Source: Streptomyces poonensis (lineage in GTDB: Bacteria; Actinomycetota; Actinomycetes; Streptomycetales; Streptomycetaceae). From it: 64,000 nucleotides of DNA. The stretch lies in assembly GCF_014650915.1 (NCBI RefSeq), contig NZ_BMVW01000012.1, positions 124,001-188,000 on the forward strand, written 5' to 3'. The notes beneath the pieces were generated by a model, which was not told where the DNA came from, did no database searches, and saw only the letters and a program-made list of their open reading frames with translations. This document shows, in pieces, positions 32,206 through 41,588 of the stretch; the stretch's first letter is position 1, and each line of letters starts with the position of its first letter. Made by a program: the position numbers and the translations under genes.

Positions 32206-34335
32206 TTACGCCGGGACGCTCGCCACTCCCGGCTCCAGGAACCGCTTCCCGTTCACCCGCTCGGAGACGCCCTCACGGTCCAGGTACGGCGTGATGCCGC
32301 CCAGGTGGAAGGGCCATCCGGCACCGGTGATCAGGCACAGGTCGATGTCCTGGGCCTCGGCGACGACACCTTCGTCGAGCATGAGCCCGATCTCCTGCGC
32401 CACCGCGTCCAGCACCCGCGCCCGCACCTGCTCCTCGGTGAGGACGACATCGCCCTGCTTCAGCAGCGCGGCGACCTCGGGGTCCAGCTCCGGCTTGCCG
32501 GAGTCGTAGACGTAGAAGCCGCGCTTGCCCGCCTTGACGACGGCACGCAGGTTCTCGGAGACCGTGAACCGGTCCGGGAAGGCGCCGTGCAGGGTCTCGG
32601 ACACGTGCAGACCGATCGCGGGGCCGACCAGCTCCAGCAGGACCAGCGGGGACATCGGCAGGCCGAGCGGCTCGACCGCCTTCTCCGCCACGGCCACCGG
32701 GGTGCCCTCGTCGATGACGTTCTGGACCTCGCCCATGAAGCGGGTCAGGATGCGGTTGACGACGAACGCCGGGGCGTCCTTCACCAGTACCGCGGTCTTC
32801 TTCAGCTTCTTGGCGACGGCGAACGCCGTGGCCAGCGAGGCGTCGTCCGTCTTCTCACCGCGGACGATCTCCAGCAGCGGGAGGACCGCGACCGGGTTGA
32901 AGAAGTGGAAGCCGACGACCCGCTCGGGGTGCTTCAGCTTCGACGCCATCTCCGACACCGAGAGCGAGGAGGTGTTGGTGGCGAGGATCGCGTGCGCCGG
33001 GGCGACCGCTTCCACCTCCGCGAACACCTGCTGCTTGACGCCGATCTCCTCGAAGACGGCCTCGATGACGAAGTCCGCGTCGGCGAAGCCCTCGGCCTTG
33101 TCCAGGACACCGCTGACCAGCGCCTTCAGGCGGTTGGCCTTGTCCTGGTTGATGCGGCCCTTGCCGAGCAGCTTGTCGATCTCGGCGTGGACGTAGCCCA
33201 CACCCTTGTCGACGCGCTCCTGGTCGATGTCCGTGAGGACGACCGGGACCTCCAGGCGGCGGAGGAAGAGGAGGGCGAGCTGCGAGGCCATCAGACCGGC
33301 GCCCACGACACCGACCTTGGTGACCGGGCGGGCCAGGTTCTTGTCCGGCGCGCCCGCCGGGCGCTTGCCGCGCTTCTGCACCAGGTTGAACGCGTACAGA
33401 CCCGCGCGCAATTCGCCGCCCATGATCAGGTCCGCGAGGGCCTGGTCCTCGGCGTCGTAGCCGGCCTGGAGGTCGCCGTCCTTGGCGGCGGCGATGATGT
33501 CCAGGGCGCGGTACGCGGCCGGGGCGGCGCCGTGCACCTTGCCGTCGGCGATGAAGCGGCCGCGGGCGACCGCCTGGTCCCAGGCCTCGCCGCGGTCGAT
33601 CACCGGGCGCTCGACGACGATCTCGCCCTTGAGGACGGACGCCGTCCAGATGAGGGACTGCTCCAGGAAGTCCGCGCCCTCGAAGATCGCGTCCGCGATG
33701 CCGAGCTCGTAGACCTGCACGCCCTTGAGCTGCCGGTTCTGGTTGAGGGAGTTCTCGATGATCACCGAGACGGCCTTGTCGGCGCCGATCAGGTTCGGCA
33801 GCAGCGCGCAGCCGCCCCAGCCGGGGACCAGGCCGAGGAAGACCTCGGGGAGGGAGAACGCCGGGACGGCCGCGGAGACCGTGCGGTACGAGCAGTGCAG
33901 GCCGACCTCGACGCCGCCGCCCATGGCCGCGCCGTTGTAGTACGCGAAGGTCGGGACGGCGAGGGCCGACAGGCGCTTGAAGACCTCGTGGCCGCCCTTG
34001 CCGATCGCGAGCGCGTCCTCGTGCCGCTTCAGCAGCTCGACGCCCTTGAGGTCGGCGCCGACCGCGAAGATGAACGGCTTGCCGGTGATGCCGACGCCGA
34101 CGATGTCGCCGTTCGCGGCCTCCGCCTCGACCTGGTCGATCGCGGTGTTGAGGTTCGCCAGCGACTGCGGGCCGAAGGTGGTCGGCTTCTTGTGGTCGTG
34201 ACCGTTGTCCAGGGTGATCAGGGCGAAGCGCCCGGCGCCCAGGGGGAGGTCGAAGTGGCGTACGTGCGCCGTGGTGACGACCTCGTCCGGGAACAGCTCG
34301 GCCGCACCCTTCAGAAGCTCTGCGGTGGTGCTCAC
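32206..34335 (-). CDS. fadB: Fatty acid oxidation multifunctional protein: enoyl-CoA hydratase / 3-hydroxyacyl-CoA dehydrogenase
   Basis: A 709-residue cytosolic enzyme. The N-terminal crotonase domain (about 1-300) has GKPFIFAVGADLKG, YNGAAMGGGVEVGLHC with the oxyanion loop, and LPEVFLGLVPGWGG. The C-terminal dehydrogenase (about 330-700) has VGVVGAGLMASQLALLF for NAD, ATNTSSLSVSEMA and VVGFHFFNPV with the catalytic His. It hydrates trans-2-enoyl-CoA and oxidises the 3-hydroxy product during beta-oxidation. GTG at 34335 overlaps the fadA stop (GTGA), so the pair is coupled and forms the usual trifunctional complex. The longer frame to 34398 lies inside fadA. Confidence 0.93.
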   Translation of the reverse strand: MSTTAELLKGAAELFPDEVVTTAHVRHFDLPLGAGRFALITLDNGHDHKKPTTFGPQSLANLNTAIDQVEAEAANGDIVGVGITGKPFIFAVGADLKGVELLKRHEDALAIGKGGHEVFKRLSALAVPTFAYYNGAAMGGGVEVGLHCSYRTVSAAVPAFSLPEVFLGLVPGWGGCALLPNLIGADKAVSVIIENSLNQNRQLKGVQVYELGIADAIFEGADFLEQSLIWTASVLKGEIVVERPVIDRGEAWDQAVARGRFIADGKVHGAAPAAYRALDIIAAAKDGDLQAGYDAEDQALADLIMGGELRAGLYAFNLVQKRGKRPAGAPDKNLARPVTKVGVVGAGLMASQLALLFLRRLEVPVVLTDIDQERVDKGVGYVHAEIDKLLGKGRINQDKANRLKALVSGVLDKAEGFADADFVIEAVFEEIGVKQQVFAEVEAVAPAHAILATNTSSLSVSEMASKLKHPERVVGFHFFNPVAVLPLLEIVRGEKTDDASLATAFAVAKKLKKTAVLVKDAPAFVVNRILTRFMGEVQNVIDEGTPVAVAEKAVEPLGLPMSPLVLLELVGPAIGLHVSETLHGAFPDRFTVSENLRAVVKAGKRGFYVYDSGKPELDPEVAALLKQGDVVLTEEQVRARVLDAVAQEIGLMLDEGVVAEAQDIDLCLITGAGWPFHLGGITPYLDREGVSERVNGKRFLEPGVASVPA

Positions 34336-35549
34336 TTGTCCCCCTCGAAGTGCGGGTTCTCCCAGATGACCGTCGCGCCCATGCCGAAGCCGACGCACAT
34401 GGTGGTCAGGCCGTAGCGGACGTTCGGCTGGTCCTCGAACTGGCGGGCCAGCTGCGTCATCAGCCGGACGCCGGAGGAGGCCAGCGGGTGACCGAAGGCG
34501 ATGGCGCCGCCGTACTGGTTGACGCGCGCGTCGTCGTCGGCGATGCCGTAGTGCTCCAGGAAGGCGAGGACCTGGACGGCGAACGCCTCGTTGATCTCGA
34601 AGAGACCGATGTCCTCGATCGACAGGCCCGCCTGGGCCAGGGCCTTCTCCGTCGCCGGGATCGGGCCGTAGCCCATGACCTCCGGCTCGACGCCCGCGAA
34701 GGAGTAGGAGACCAGGCGCATCTTGACCGGGAGGTTGTTCTCCCGGGCGAAGTCCTCGCTCGCGATGAGCGAGGCGGTGGCGCCGTCGTTCAGACCGGCC
34801 GCGTTACCGGCGGTGACCCGGCCGTGGACGCGGAACGGCGTCTTCAGGTTCGCCAGGTTCTCCAGCGTGGTGCCCGGGCGCATCGGCTCGTCGGCGGTGA
34901 CCAGGCCCCAGCCCGTCTCGCCGCCCTCGGGGTTGGTGCGGCGCACCGAGACCGGCACCAGGTCGGCCTGGATCTTGCCGTCGGCGTACGCCTTGGCGGC
35001 CTTCTCCTGGGAGCGCACGGCGTACTCGTCGGCGCGCTGCTTGGTGATCGTCGGGTAGCGGTCGTGCAGGTTCTCGGCGGTCATGCCCATGAACAGGGCG
35101 GACTCGTCGACGAGCTTCTCCGACACGAAGCGCGGGTTCGGGTCCACGCCCTCGCCCATCGGGTGGCGGCCCATGTGCTCGACACCGCCCGCGATGGCGA
35201 CGTCGTACGCGCCGAAGGCGACCGAGCCGGCCACCGTGGTGACGGCGGTCAGCGCGCCCGCGCACATGCGGTCGATGGAGTAACCGGGCACGGAGGTCGG
35301 CAGACCGGCCAGGATGCCGGCGGTGCGGCCGATGGTCAGGCCCTGGTCGCCGATCTGGGTGGTGGCGGCGACGGCGACCTCGTCGACCTTCTTGGGGTCG
35401 AGGCCGGGGTTGCGGCGCAGCAGCTCCCGGATCGCCTTCACGACGAGGTCGTCGGCGCGGGTCTCGTGGTAGATGCCCTTCGGGCCCGCCTTGCCGAACG
35501 GGGTGCGGACGCCGTCGACGAAGACGACGTCCCTGACGGTACGAGGCAC
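34332..35549 (-). CDS. fadA: Acetyl-CoA C-acyltransferase (3-ketoacyl-CoA thiolase)
   Basis: A 405-residue thiolase. The N-terminal nucleophile lies in DRMCAGALTAV, the His-bearing INEAFAVQ and GHPLASSG motifs are present, and the C-terminal catalytic Cys is in TTMCVGFGMGA. It cleaves 3-ketoacyl-CoA with CoA to acetyl-CoA and a shortened acyl-CoA. I chose GTG at 35549 because GGAGGAG lies a few bases upstream and the protein then starts PRTVRDVVFVDGVRTPFGK, as the family does; the frame to 35591 is not conserved. First gene of fadA-fadB. A TGAGCG-NN-CGCTCA palindrome about 50 bases upstream suggests TetR-type control by acyl-CoA. Confidence 0.94.
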   Translation of the reverse strand: MPRTVRDVVFVDGVRTPFGKAGPKGIYHETRADDLVVKAIRELLRRNPGLDPKKVDEVAVAATTQIGDQGLTIGRTAGILAGLPTSVPGYSIDRMCAGALTAVTTVAGSVAFGAYDVAIAGGVEHMGRHPMGEGVDPNPRFVSEKLVDESALFMGMTAENLHDRYPTITKQRADEYAVRSQEKAAKAYADGKIQADLVPVSVRRTNPEGGETGWGLVTADEPMRPGTTLENLANLKTPFRVHGRVTAGNAAGLNDGATASLIASEDFARENNLPVKMRLVSYSFAGVEPEVMGYGPIPATEKALAQAGLSIEDIGLFEINEAFAVQVLAFLEHYGIADDDARVNQYGGAIAFGHPLASSGVRLMTQLARQFEDQPNVRYGLTTMCVGFGMGATVIWENPHFEGDK

Positions 35550-35592
35550 GATGGCTCTCCTCCAGGGTGCGGGGTGGCACTGCTGCGGCACA

Positions 35593-35608
35593 CTGAGCGT
35601 GCGCTCAG
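35593..35608. promoter_or_regulatory. TetR-type operator upstream of fadA
   Basis: CTGAGCG-TG-CGCTCAG is a perfect 7+7 inverted repeat 44-59 bases before the fadA start. TGAGCG(N2)CGCTCA resembles operators of acyl-CoA-sensing TetR regulators of lipid genes in actinobacteria. The regulator is not in this window. Confidence 0.5.
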
Positions 35609-35683
35609 CCCCATGCTACTTGTGGGTAACGTAGCTGCCCAGTCCCCCTGGCCGCAGCGGTGAAGGTCACACGTGATCCGTCC

Positions 35684-35716
35684 GGCCGGTGCAGGTGACG
35701 TCACCCGTGACCGGCC
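35684..35716 (-). terminator. Palindrome at the end of the LacI gene, possible terminator
   Basis: GGCCGGT...ACCGGCC arms (35684-35690/35710-35716) enclose the perfect palindrome GGTGACGTCACC (35694-35705), which covers the LacI stop codon. It could separate LacI transcription from fadA downstream or be a protein site. Confidence 0.45.
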
Positions 35717-36753
35717 CGCCGGGGCGGCGCCGTCGACCCCCTCGGCGTCAGCACCGGAGTGGGCACCGGATGCGAGCCGCCGCCCTCGCCGCCTGTGATC
35801 ACCTCGAACAGCGTCCGCGCCACCTCGGCCCCGAACCCGTGCACGTCATGGCTCATCGCGGACAGCGTGGGATGCGTCAGCCGGCAGAGCTGGGAGTCGT
35901 CCCACGCCAGCAGCGAGACGTCGTCCGGGACCCGCAGCCCCATCTCCGCCGCCACCGAAAGACCGGCCACCGCCATGATGTCGTTGTCGTACACGATCGC
36001 CGTCGGCCGGTCCTCGCCCAGGGCGCTGAGCAGCGACCTTGTCGCCCGCGCCCCCGACTCGCCCGAGAAGTCGGTCGCCACCTGCCACGCCCCGGCGAGC
36101 TCCAGCGCCCGCGCGGCCTCGTCGAACGCGGCCGTACGGATGGACGTGTGCCCGAAGGCCGCCGCGCCGCCCACCCGCGCGATCCGCCGGTGCCCGAGCG
36201 CGGCGAGATAGCGCACGGCCTCCGTGACGGCGGTGGCGTCGTCGGTCCACACGGAGGGGAGGCTGCCGGTCAGGGAAGGGTGCCCGACGGCCACGACCGG
36301 GAGGCCGAGCCGTTCGACGGCCGCCGGCCGGGGGTCGTCCGCGTGGAAGTCGACCAGGATCGAACCGCCGACCTGCTTCCCCCTCCACCAGGTGTCGAGC
36401 AGCCCGGCCTCCTCCTCCAGGTTCCGTACCAGCCGCAGCAGCAGCGAGCACGAGCGCTCGGTCAGCACGCTCTCCACGCCCGAGACGAACTCCATGTAGA
36501 AGGGCTCGAGCCCGAGCAGCCGGGCCGGCCGGCAGATCGCCAGCCCGACCGCGTCCACCCGCCGGCTCGACAGCGACCGCGCGGACGAGTTGGGCGCCCA
36601 GCCCAGCTCGCGCGCGGCCGCGAAGATCCGGTCCCGGGTGGCCTCGGACAGCCCCGGCCGCTGGTTGAAGGCGAGCGACACGGCCCCCTTGGACACCCCG
36701 GCACGGGCGGCGACGTCCTTGATGGTGACGCGGGGGGTCGGAGGGGTCGTCAC
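35701..36753 (-). CDS. LacI-family transcriptional regulator of the mannoside locus
   Basis: A 350-residue repressor: N-terminal helix-turn-helix (VTIKDVAARAGVSKGAVSLAFN), hinge PNSSARSLSSRR, and a periplasmic-binding-protein-like sensor domain (DAVGLAICRP, GLPVVAVGHP, LAALGHRRIARVGG, AIVYDNDIMAVAG, DDVSLLAWDD). GTG at 36753 overlaps the beta-mannosidase stop (GTGA), so regulator and enzyme are co-translated. The likely inducer is a mannose-containing sugar, and the likely operator is the AACCGG...CCGGTT site in the divergent promoter region 2.4 kb upstream. Confidence 0.9.
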   Translation of the reverse strand: MTTPPTPRVTIKDVAARAGVSKGAVSLAFNQRPGLSEATRDRIFAAARELGWAPNSSARSLSSRRVDAVGLAICRPARLLGLEPFYMEFVSGVESVLTERSCSLLLRLVRNLEEEAGLLDTWWRGKQVGGSILVDFHADDPRPAAVERLGLPVVAVGHPSLTGSLPSVWTDDATAVTEAVRYLAALGHRRIARVGGAAAFGHTSIRTAAFDEAARALELAGAWQVATDFSGESGARATRSLLSALGEDRPTAIVYDNDIMAVAGLSVAAEMGLRVPDDVSLLAWDDSQLCRLTHPTLSAMSHDVHGFGAEVARTLFEVITGGEGGGSHPVPTPVLTPRGSTAPPRRAGHG

Positions 36754-39137
36754 AGGGTCGGCTCCACGCAGTACAGGGCGGCTCGGGCGGCAGTCGCGTC
36801 GGGGTCCGTCCAGCCGTCCACGCCGATGGTGACGTGCTCGCCGGGGAGCAGCGTGACGAGCCCGGTGTCGGCCCGCGCCCCGGGTGCCAGCCGGTCGGCC
36901 TGGAGCAGCAGGTCGCGCACCAGGGTACGGGCGGTCACCGTCACCGTCCCCGGTGCCACCGAGACCTCGAACTCCGGCTTCGGGTAAGGGATCTCGCGGT
37001 CCGGCACCGGGAAGTGCACCGCACGCAGCCCGTCGACATCCGCGACCAGGAACTCCTTCGCCCCCACGGGCTCCAGCTCGCGCGGTACGCGGATGTCGGC
37101 GACCGCCCGCGGGAAGGCCGTGACCTGCACGGTCGCCCCGCCCAGCACGGTCCCGTCCACGGACATCCGCCGCAGCCGCAGCCCGGCCCGCCACACCTCG
37201 GCCGCCTGGTTGACCGCGGCGAGGACCAGCCCGTCGTCCCCGGCCCGCAGGGTCAGCAGCCGGTCCGCGTACAGCCGGCGCAGCTCGTGGTACAGCGGCT
37301 TCGGCCGGCCGTCACCGTCGATCGCCGCCCAGGAGGTCACCGGCCAGCAGTCGTTGAGCTGCCACATGATCGTGCCCGCGCACACCGGCCAGTGGGACCG
37401 CCAGTGCTCGATCCCGGCGGCGACGGCCCGCGCCTGGTTGACCTGCATGAGGTAGTGCCAGCGGTCGAAGTCCGCGCCCGGCTTCCCCTCCGGCACGGCG
37501 AAGTGGCGGGCGAGCCCCCGCTCCAGCTTGCCGTTGCCGTCCTCCGCCTTCTGGTGGTGCAGCATCCCGGGGGAGTCCGCGGCGGGCTCCTCGCCGGGCA
37601 GCGCCCGCCGCAGCGTGGCGTACGCGGGCGGGGCCTGCCAGCCGAACTCGGCCACGAAACGCGGCACGTTCGCCCGGTACTCCGCGTAGTCCCGCCGGTT
37701 CCACACCTCCCACGAGTGGTGCGTGCCGTGCGCGGGGTCGTTGGGGTGGTGGTCCCAGGAGCCCGACCAGGGGCTGCCCGCCGTGTACGGCCGCGTCGGG
37801 TCGAGCTCGGCGACGACGCGCGGCAGCAGCCCCAGGTAGTAGCCCTCGCCCCACGACTCCCCGGCGAGCCGCCCCTCCCAGTCCCAGTCGCGGAAGCCCC
37901 ACAGGTTCTCGTTGTTGCCGTTCCACAGCACGAGCGAGGGGTGCGGCATCAGCCGTACGACGTTCTCGCGGGCCTCGGCCTCCACCTCGCCCCGCAGCGG
38001 CTGCTCCTCGGGGTAGGCCGCGCACGCGAACGGGAAGTCCTGCCAGACCAGCAGCCCCAGCTCGTCGCACGCGTCGTAGAAGTCCTCGCTCTCGTAGATC
38101 CCGCCACCCCAGACGCGCACGAGATCCACACCCGCCTCGGCCGCCTGCGTGAGCCGCTCGCGGTAGCGCTCGCGCGTGATCCGGGACGGGAACACGTCGT
38201 CCGGGATCCAGTTGACCCCGCGCGCGAACAGCCGCGTCCCGTTGACGACGAAGGTGAACCCGGTGCCGTACGCGTCCGTGCTCCGGTCCAGCTCCAAGGT
38301 CCGGAAGCCGATGCGGCGGTGCCAGGCGTCGAGCGGGGTGCCGTTGTGCGTGAGCGTCAGCTCGACGTCGTACAGCGGCTGTTCCCCGTACCCCCGCGGC
38401 CACCACAGCTCCACGTCCGGCACGTCGAGCCGTACGGTCCCGCTCGTGCCGTCGACGGCCGCGACCGCCCGTACGTCACCGATCCGCGCCTCCAGGGTGA
38501 GGTCGGCCTCGATCCGCGTGCGCTCGACGTCAACGTGCAGCTCGACCCGCCCCCGGCCCCCGTCGGCGACGGTGACCAGCGGGCGCACCCGGGCCAGCCG
38601 CGCCGTCGACCAGCGCTCCAGCCGCACCGGACGCCAGATCCCGGCCGTGACCAGCGTCGGGCCCCAGTCCCAGCCGAAGGAGCAGGCCATCTTACGGAGG
38701 TACTGGAAGGGCTCGGGGTAGGCGTTCGGACGGTCGCCGAGCCGCTCCCGTACCGCCTCCGCCTCGGTGTACGCGGAGGCGAAGCGCACCGTCAGCCGGC
38801 CGGAGAGGCCCGTCACGTGGAAGCGGTACGAGCGGTGCATGTTGCGCACCCGGCCCAGCGGCCGGTCGTCCAGCAGGATCTCGGCAGCCGTGTCGAGTCC
38901 GTCGAAGACGAGGTCGGTCTGCTCGTGCCCGGTGGGGGAGGGGGCGAGGTCGGTCTCGTACGTCCACTCCCGGCGCCCCACCCACGCCACGTCCGTCTCG
39001 TTCGGTCCGAGGAAGGGGTCCGGGATCACCCCGGCCGCCAGCAGATCGGTGTGCACACAGCCCGGGACCGCGGCGGGCAGCTCCGCGCCGTCGTGCCGCA
39101 GGGTCCATCCGTCGGTGAGCGGTGTGGCGTCCAGCAT
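36750..39137 (-). CDS. Beta-mannosidase (GH2)
   Basis: A 795-residue glycoside hydrolase family 2 enzyme with the five-domain beta-mannosidase layout: a jelly-roll sugar-binding domain (LTDGWTLRHDGAELPAAVPGCVH), Ig-like domains and a TIM barrel at about 320-600. The acid/base Glu is in LVLWNGNNEN, the nucleophile Glu in FVAEFGWQAPP. SFGWDWGPTLVTAGIW is a beta-mannosidase signature. No signal peptide, so it cleaves imported manno-oligosaccharides in the cytosol. ATG at 39137 has AGGGAG five bases upstream; a GTG at 39143 is too close to that site. Followed by the coupled LacI gene and divergent from the ABC importer. Confidence 0.93.
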   Translation of the reverse strand: MLDATPLTDGWTLRHDGAELPAAVPGCVHTDLLAAGVIPDPFLGPNETDVAWVGRREWTYETDLAPSPTGHEQTDLVFDGLDTAAEILLDDRPLGRVRNMHRSYRFHVTGLSGRLTVRFASAYTEAEAVRERLGDRPNAYPEPFQYLRKMACSFGWDWGPTLVTAGIWRPVRLERWSTARLARVRPLVTVADGGRGRVELHVDVERTRIEADLTLEARIGDVRAVAAVDGTSGTVRLDVPDVELWWPRGYGEQPLYDVELTLTHNGTPLDAWHRRIGFRTLELDRSTDAYGTGFTFVVNGTRLFARGVNWIPDDVFPSRITRERYRERLTQAAEAGVDLVRVWGGGIYESEDFYDACDELGLLVWQDFPFACAAYPEEQPLRGEVEAEARENVVRLMPHPSLVLWNGNNENLWGFRDWDWEGRLAGESWGEGYYLGLLPRVVAELDPTRPYTAGSPWSGSWDHHPNDPAHGTHHSWEVWNRRDYAEYRANVPRFVAEFGWQAPPAYATLRRALPGEEPAADSPGMLHHQKAEDGNGKLERGLARHFAVPEGKPGADFDRWHYLMQVNQARAVAAGIEHWRSHWPVCAGTIMWQLNDCWPVTSWAAIDGDGRPKPLYHELRRLYADRLLTLRAGDDGLVLAAVNQAAEVWRAGLRLRRMSVDGTVLGGATVQVTAFPRAVADIRVPRELEPVGAKEFLVADVDGLRAVHFPVPDREIPYPKPEFEVSVAPGTVTVTARTLVRDLLLQADRLAPGARADTGLVTLLPGEHVTIGVDGWTDPDATAARAALYCVEPTL

Positions 39138-39149
39138 GCGCACTCCCTA

Positions 39150-39166
39150 AACCGGTCGAGCCGGTT
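39150..39166. promoter_or_regulatory. LacI-type operator in the divergent mannoside promoter region
   Basis: AACCGGTCGAGCCGGTT has 6-bp arms around five bases, 13 bases upstream of the beta-mannosidase start. A related half-site (TTACCGGTT) lies at 39218-39226 on the importer side. It would suit repression of both transcripts by the LacI protein. Confidence 0.5.
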
Positions 39167-39300
39167 GGTCGAAAGGCCTGCCTGAAACATTTCGAATCCC
39201 TTGGCGCGATTGGGACTTTACCGGTTCAGTGACGGTCTGTCAGAGTGCCGAACCAGCCAACCCACCCGTGCTCGTCCGTCACAGAACGGAGCTGGTGCAC

Positions 39301-40626
39301 ATGAACCACCGCAGGAGTCACAGAGGTCTCATCGGAGCACTGCTGGCCGCCGGGCTCATGGCCGCGGGCTGCACGGGCACCGGCGGCTCGGCGAAGGGCG
39401 CCGACGCCGAGGCGCCCGACGATCCGTCCAAGGTGTCCGGAACCATCACGGTCCTCACCCACCGCACCGACATCGTGCAGGACGGCACGATGGACAAGTA
39501 CGCCGAGGAGTTCAACCGGACGTATCCGAAGGTGAAGGTCGAGTTCGAGGCCATCACGGACTACGAGGCCGAAGTCAAGATCCGGATGAACACGGAGAAC
39601 TACGGCGACGTCCTGATGATCCCGGCCGTCATCAAGAAGAACGACTACCCGAAGTTCTTCGCCTCGCTGGGCAGTGAGGACGAGCGGAGCAAGAAGTACC
39701 GCTTCACCGACTACACCACCGTCGACGGCAAGGTCTACGGCCAGAGCCCGATCGGCGTGACCCCCGGCTTCATCTACAACAAGAAGGTGTGGCAGGAAGC
39801 CGGGATCACCGACTGGCCCACCACCCCGGACGAGTTCCTCACGGCGCTGAAGGCCATCGAGGCGAAGACGGACGCGGTGCCGTACTACACCAACTTCAAG
39901 GCGGGGTGGCCGCTGGCCCAGTGGACCTCCGTCAACGGCTCGGTCGGCTGCGACACGAAGGCCACCACGAAGCTGGCCGAGGGCGACCCCTGGGCGAAGG
40001 GCGCCGATCTCCGCGTCGCCGACGAGCTGCTGTACGACATCGTGCACGAAGGGCTGATCGAGAAGGATCCGACGACCACCAACTGGGAGGCGTCGAAGCC
40101 GGGCACCGCGAAGGGCGACATCGCCACGCAGTGGCTGGGCAGCTGGGCGATCATCCAGTTCCGGCAGGCCGCCGAGCAGGCCGGCACCGACCCCGACGAC
40201 ATCGGCTTCATGCCCTTCCCGGCCCGGACCGACGGGAAATTCTGCGCCGTCGTCGCCCCCGACTACAACCAGGCCGTCAACGTCCACTCCGACAACAAGC
40301 CGGCCGCCCGCGCCTGGATCGACTGGTTCACCGACAAGTCCGGCTACGCCGACGACAACCTCGCCCTCTCCCCGCTGAAGGACGCGCCGCTGCCCGACGT
40401 GCTGAAGGACTACGAGGACGAGGGCGTGAAGTTTCTCGAGACCGAGGACAGCGAGGGCGCGACGGTCAAGGAGATCGACAACGCCTCCGAGGTCGGCATC
40501 TACCAGCCCGACTACCGCCAGGAGCTGGTCGACATGGCCCGCGGCGCCAAGGACGGCGACCTCGACGACTACCTCGCCGGCCTGGGCAAGCGCTGGACCG
40601 GGGCGGCCGGGTCCCTGGGGTCCTGA
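39301..40626 (+). CDS. ABC transporter sugar-binding lipoprotein (manno-oligosaccharide importer, inferred)
   Basis: A 441-residue family-1 extracellular binding protein. A signal peptide with lipobox MAAGC is followed by a short acidic linker and a CUT1-type core (GTITVLTHRTDIVQDG, EEFNRTYPKVKVEFEAITDYEAEV, GFIYNKKVWQEAGI). ATG at 39301 has GGAG nine bases upstream; GTG at 39295 is too close to it, and the longer frame lacks a signal. The stop overlaps the first permease start (TGATG). The substrate is inferred from the divergent beta-mannosidase and LacI genes; another beta-linked oligosaccharide is possible. Confidence 0.88.
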   Translation: MNHRRSHRGLIGALLAAGLMAAGCTGTGGSAKGADAEAPDDPSKVSGTITVLTHRTDIVQDGTMDKYAEEFNRTYPKVKVEFEAITDYEAEVKIRMNTENYGDVLMIPAVIKKNDYPKFFASLGSEDERSKKYRFTDYTTVDGKVYGQSPIGVTPGFIYNKKVWQEAGITDWPTTPDEFLTALKAIEAKTDAVPYYTNFKAGWPLAQWTSVNGSVGCDTKATTKLAEGDPWAKGADLRVADELLYDIVHEGLIEKDPTTTNWEASKPGTAKGDIATQWLGSWAIIQFRQAAEQAGTDPDDIGFMPFPARTDGKFCAVVAPDYNQAVNVHSDNKPAARAWIDWFTDKSGYADDNLALSPLKDAPLPDVLKDYEDEGVKFLETEDSEGATVKEIDNASEVGIYQPDYRQELVDMARGAKDGDLDDYLAGLGKRWTGAAGSLGS

Positions 40627-41588
40627 TGGCGCACACGACGCACAGGACCCACGCGAAGGAGAAGGTGGCGCGCCCGGCGGTGACCGCGCCACCGTCCCCG
40701 GGGCCGGCGGCGCCGCGCGGGGTGCGGGCCCGGAAGCTGCTCACCCCGTGGCTCTTCCTGATCGCCCCCCTCGCGCTGCTGATCGTCTTCACCTACGCGC
40801 CGGTCGCCAACATGGTCGCGTACAGCTTCACCGACTGGGACGGCGTCAGCCCGGAACTGAGCTGGACGGGCGTCGGGAACTACGTCGACATCTTCACGCG
40901 TGCGGAGCTCTTCCAGGTCTTCCTGGTCAGCGGCTACTACCTCGCCGCCTCGGCGGTGCAGATCGGCCTCGCGCTGTACTTCGCGACGGTCCTGAGCTTC
41001 AACCTCCGCTTCCGCAACTTCTTCAAGGGCGTCATCTTCTTCCCGTACCTGATCAACGGGGTCGCGATCGGCTTCGTCTTCCTCTACTTTTTCCAGGACG
41101 GCGGCACGCTCGACTCGGTGCTCGGGCTCCTCGGGTACGAGTCCGACCGGGCCTGGCTCGGCACGTCGGCCTCCGCGAACGTCTCGCTGGCGGGCGTGTC
41201 GATCTGGCGCCATCTCGGCCTGAACTTCGTGCTGTTCCTGGGCGCGATCCAGTCGATCCCGGGGGAGCTGTACGAGGCGGCCGAGCTGGACGGGGCCGGT
41301 CGCTGGCAGCAGTTCCGGTACATCATCGCGCCCGGCATCCGCCCGGTGCTGAGCCTGACCGTGATCCTGTCGATCTCCGGTTCGCTGGCGGTCTTCGAGA
41401 TCCCGTACATCATGACCGGCGGCGCGACCGGCACCGAGACCTTTGTGATCCAGACGGTGAAGCTGGCGTTCCAGTTCAACAAGACCGGGCTCGCGTCGGC
41501 CGCCGCGGTCGTCCTGCTGCTGATCATCCTCGCGGTGACCTGGGTGCAGCGCCGACTGGTCCCCGACGACAAGGTGGATCTCGTATGA
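40626..41588 (+). CDS. ABC transporter permease (MalF/UgpA type)
   Basis: A 320-residue carbohydrate permease with a 40-residue basic/Pro-rich N-terminal tail and about six helices (WLFLIAPLALLIVFTYAPV first). The EAA loop is YEAAELDGAGRWQQFRYIIAPGI. It forms the membrane channel with the next protein. Its start shares a base with the binding-protein stop, and its stop overlaps the next ATG (ATGA). No ATPase gene follows, so a shared MsiK-like ATPase is presumed. Confidence 0.9.
   Translation: MAHTTHRTHAKEKVARPAVTAPPSPGPAAPRGVRARKLLTPWLFLIAPLALLIVFTYAPVANMVAYSFTDWDGVSPELSWTGVGNYVDIFTRAELFQVFLVSGYYLAASAVQIGLALYFATVLSFNLRFRNFFKGVIFFPYLINGVAIGFVFLYFFQDGGTLDSVLGLLGYESDRAWLGTSASANVSLAGVSIWRHLGLNFVLFLGAIQSIPGELYEAAELDGAGRWQQFRYIIAPGIRPVLSLTVILSISGSLAVFEIPYIMTGGATGTETFVIQTVKLAFQFNKTGLASAAAVVLLLIILAVTWVQRRLVPDDKVDLV

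Noticed and set aside
32074..34416. 780-residue plus-strand open frame over fadB
   Set aside because: Antisense shadow; the minus strand has intact crotonase and dehydrogenase motifs.
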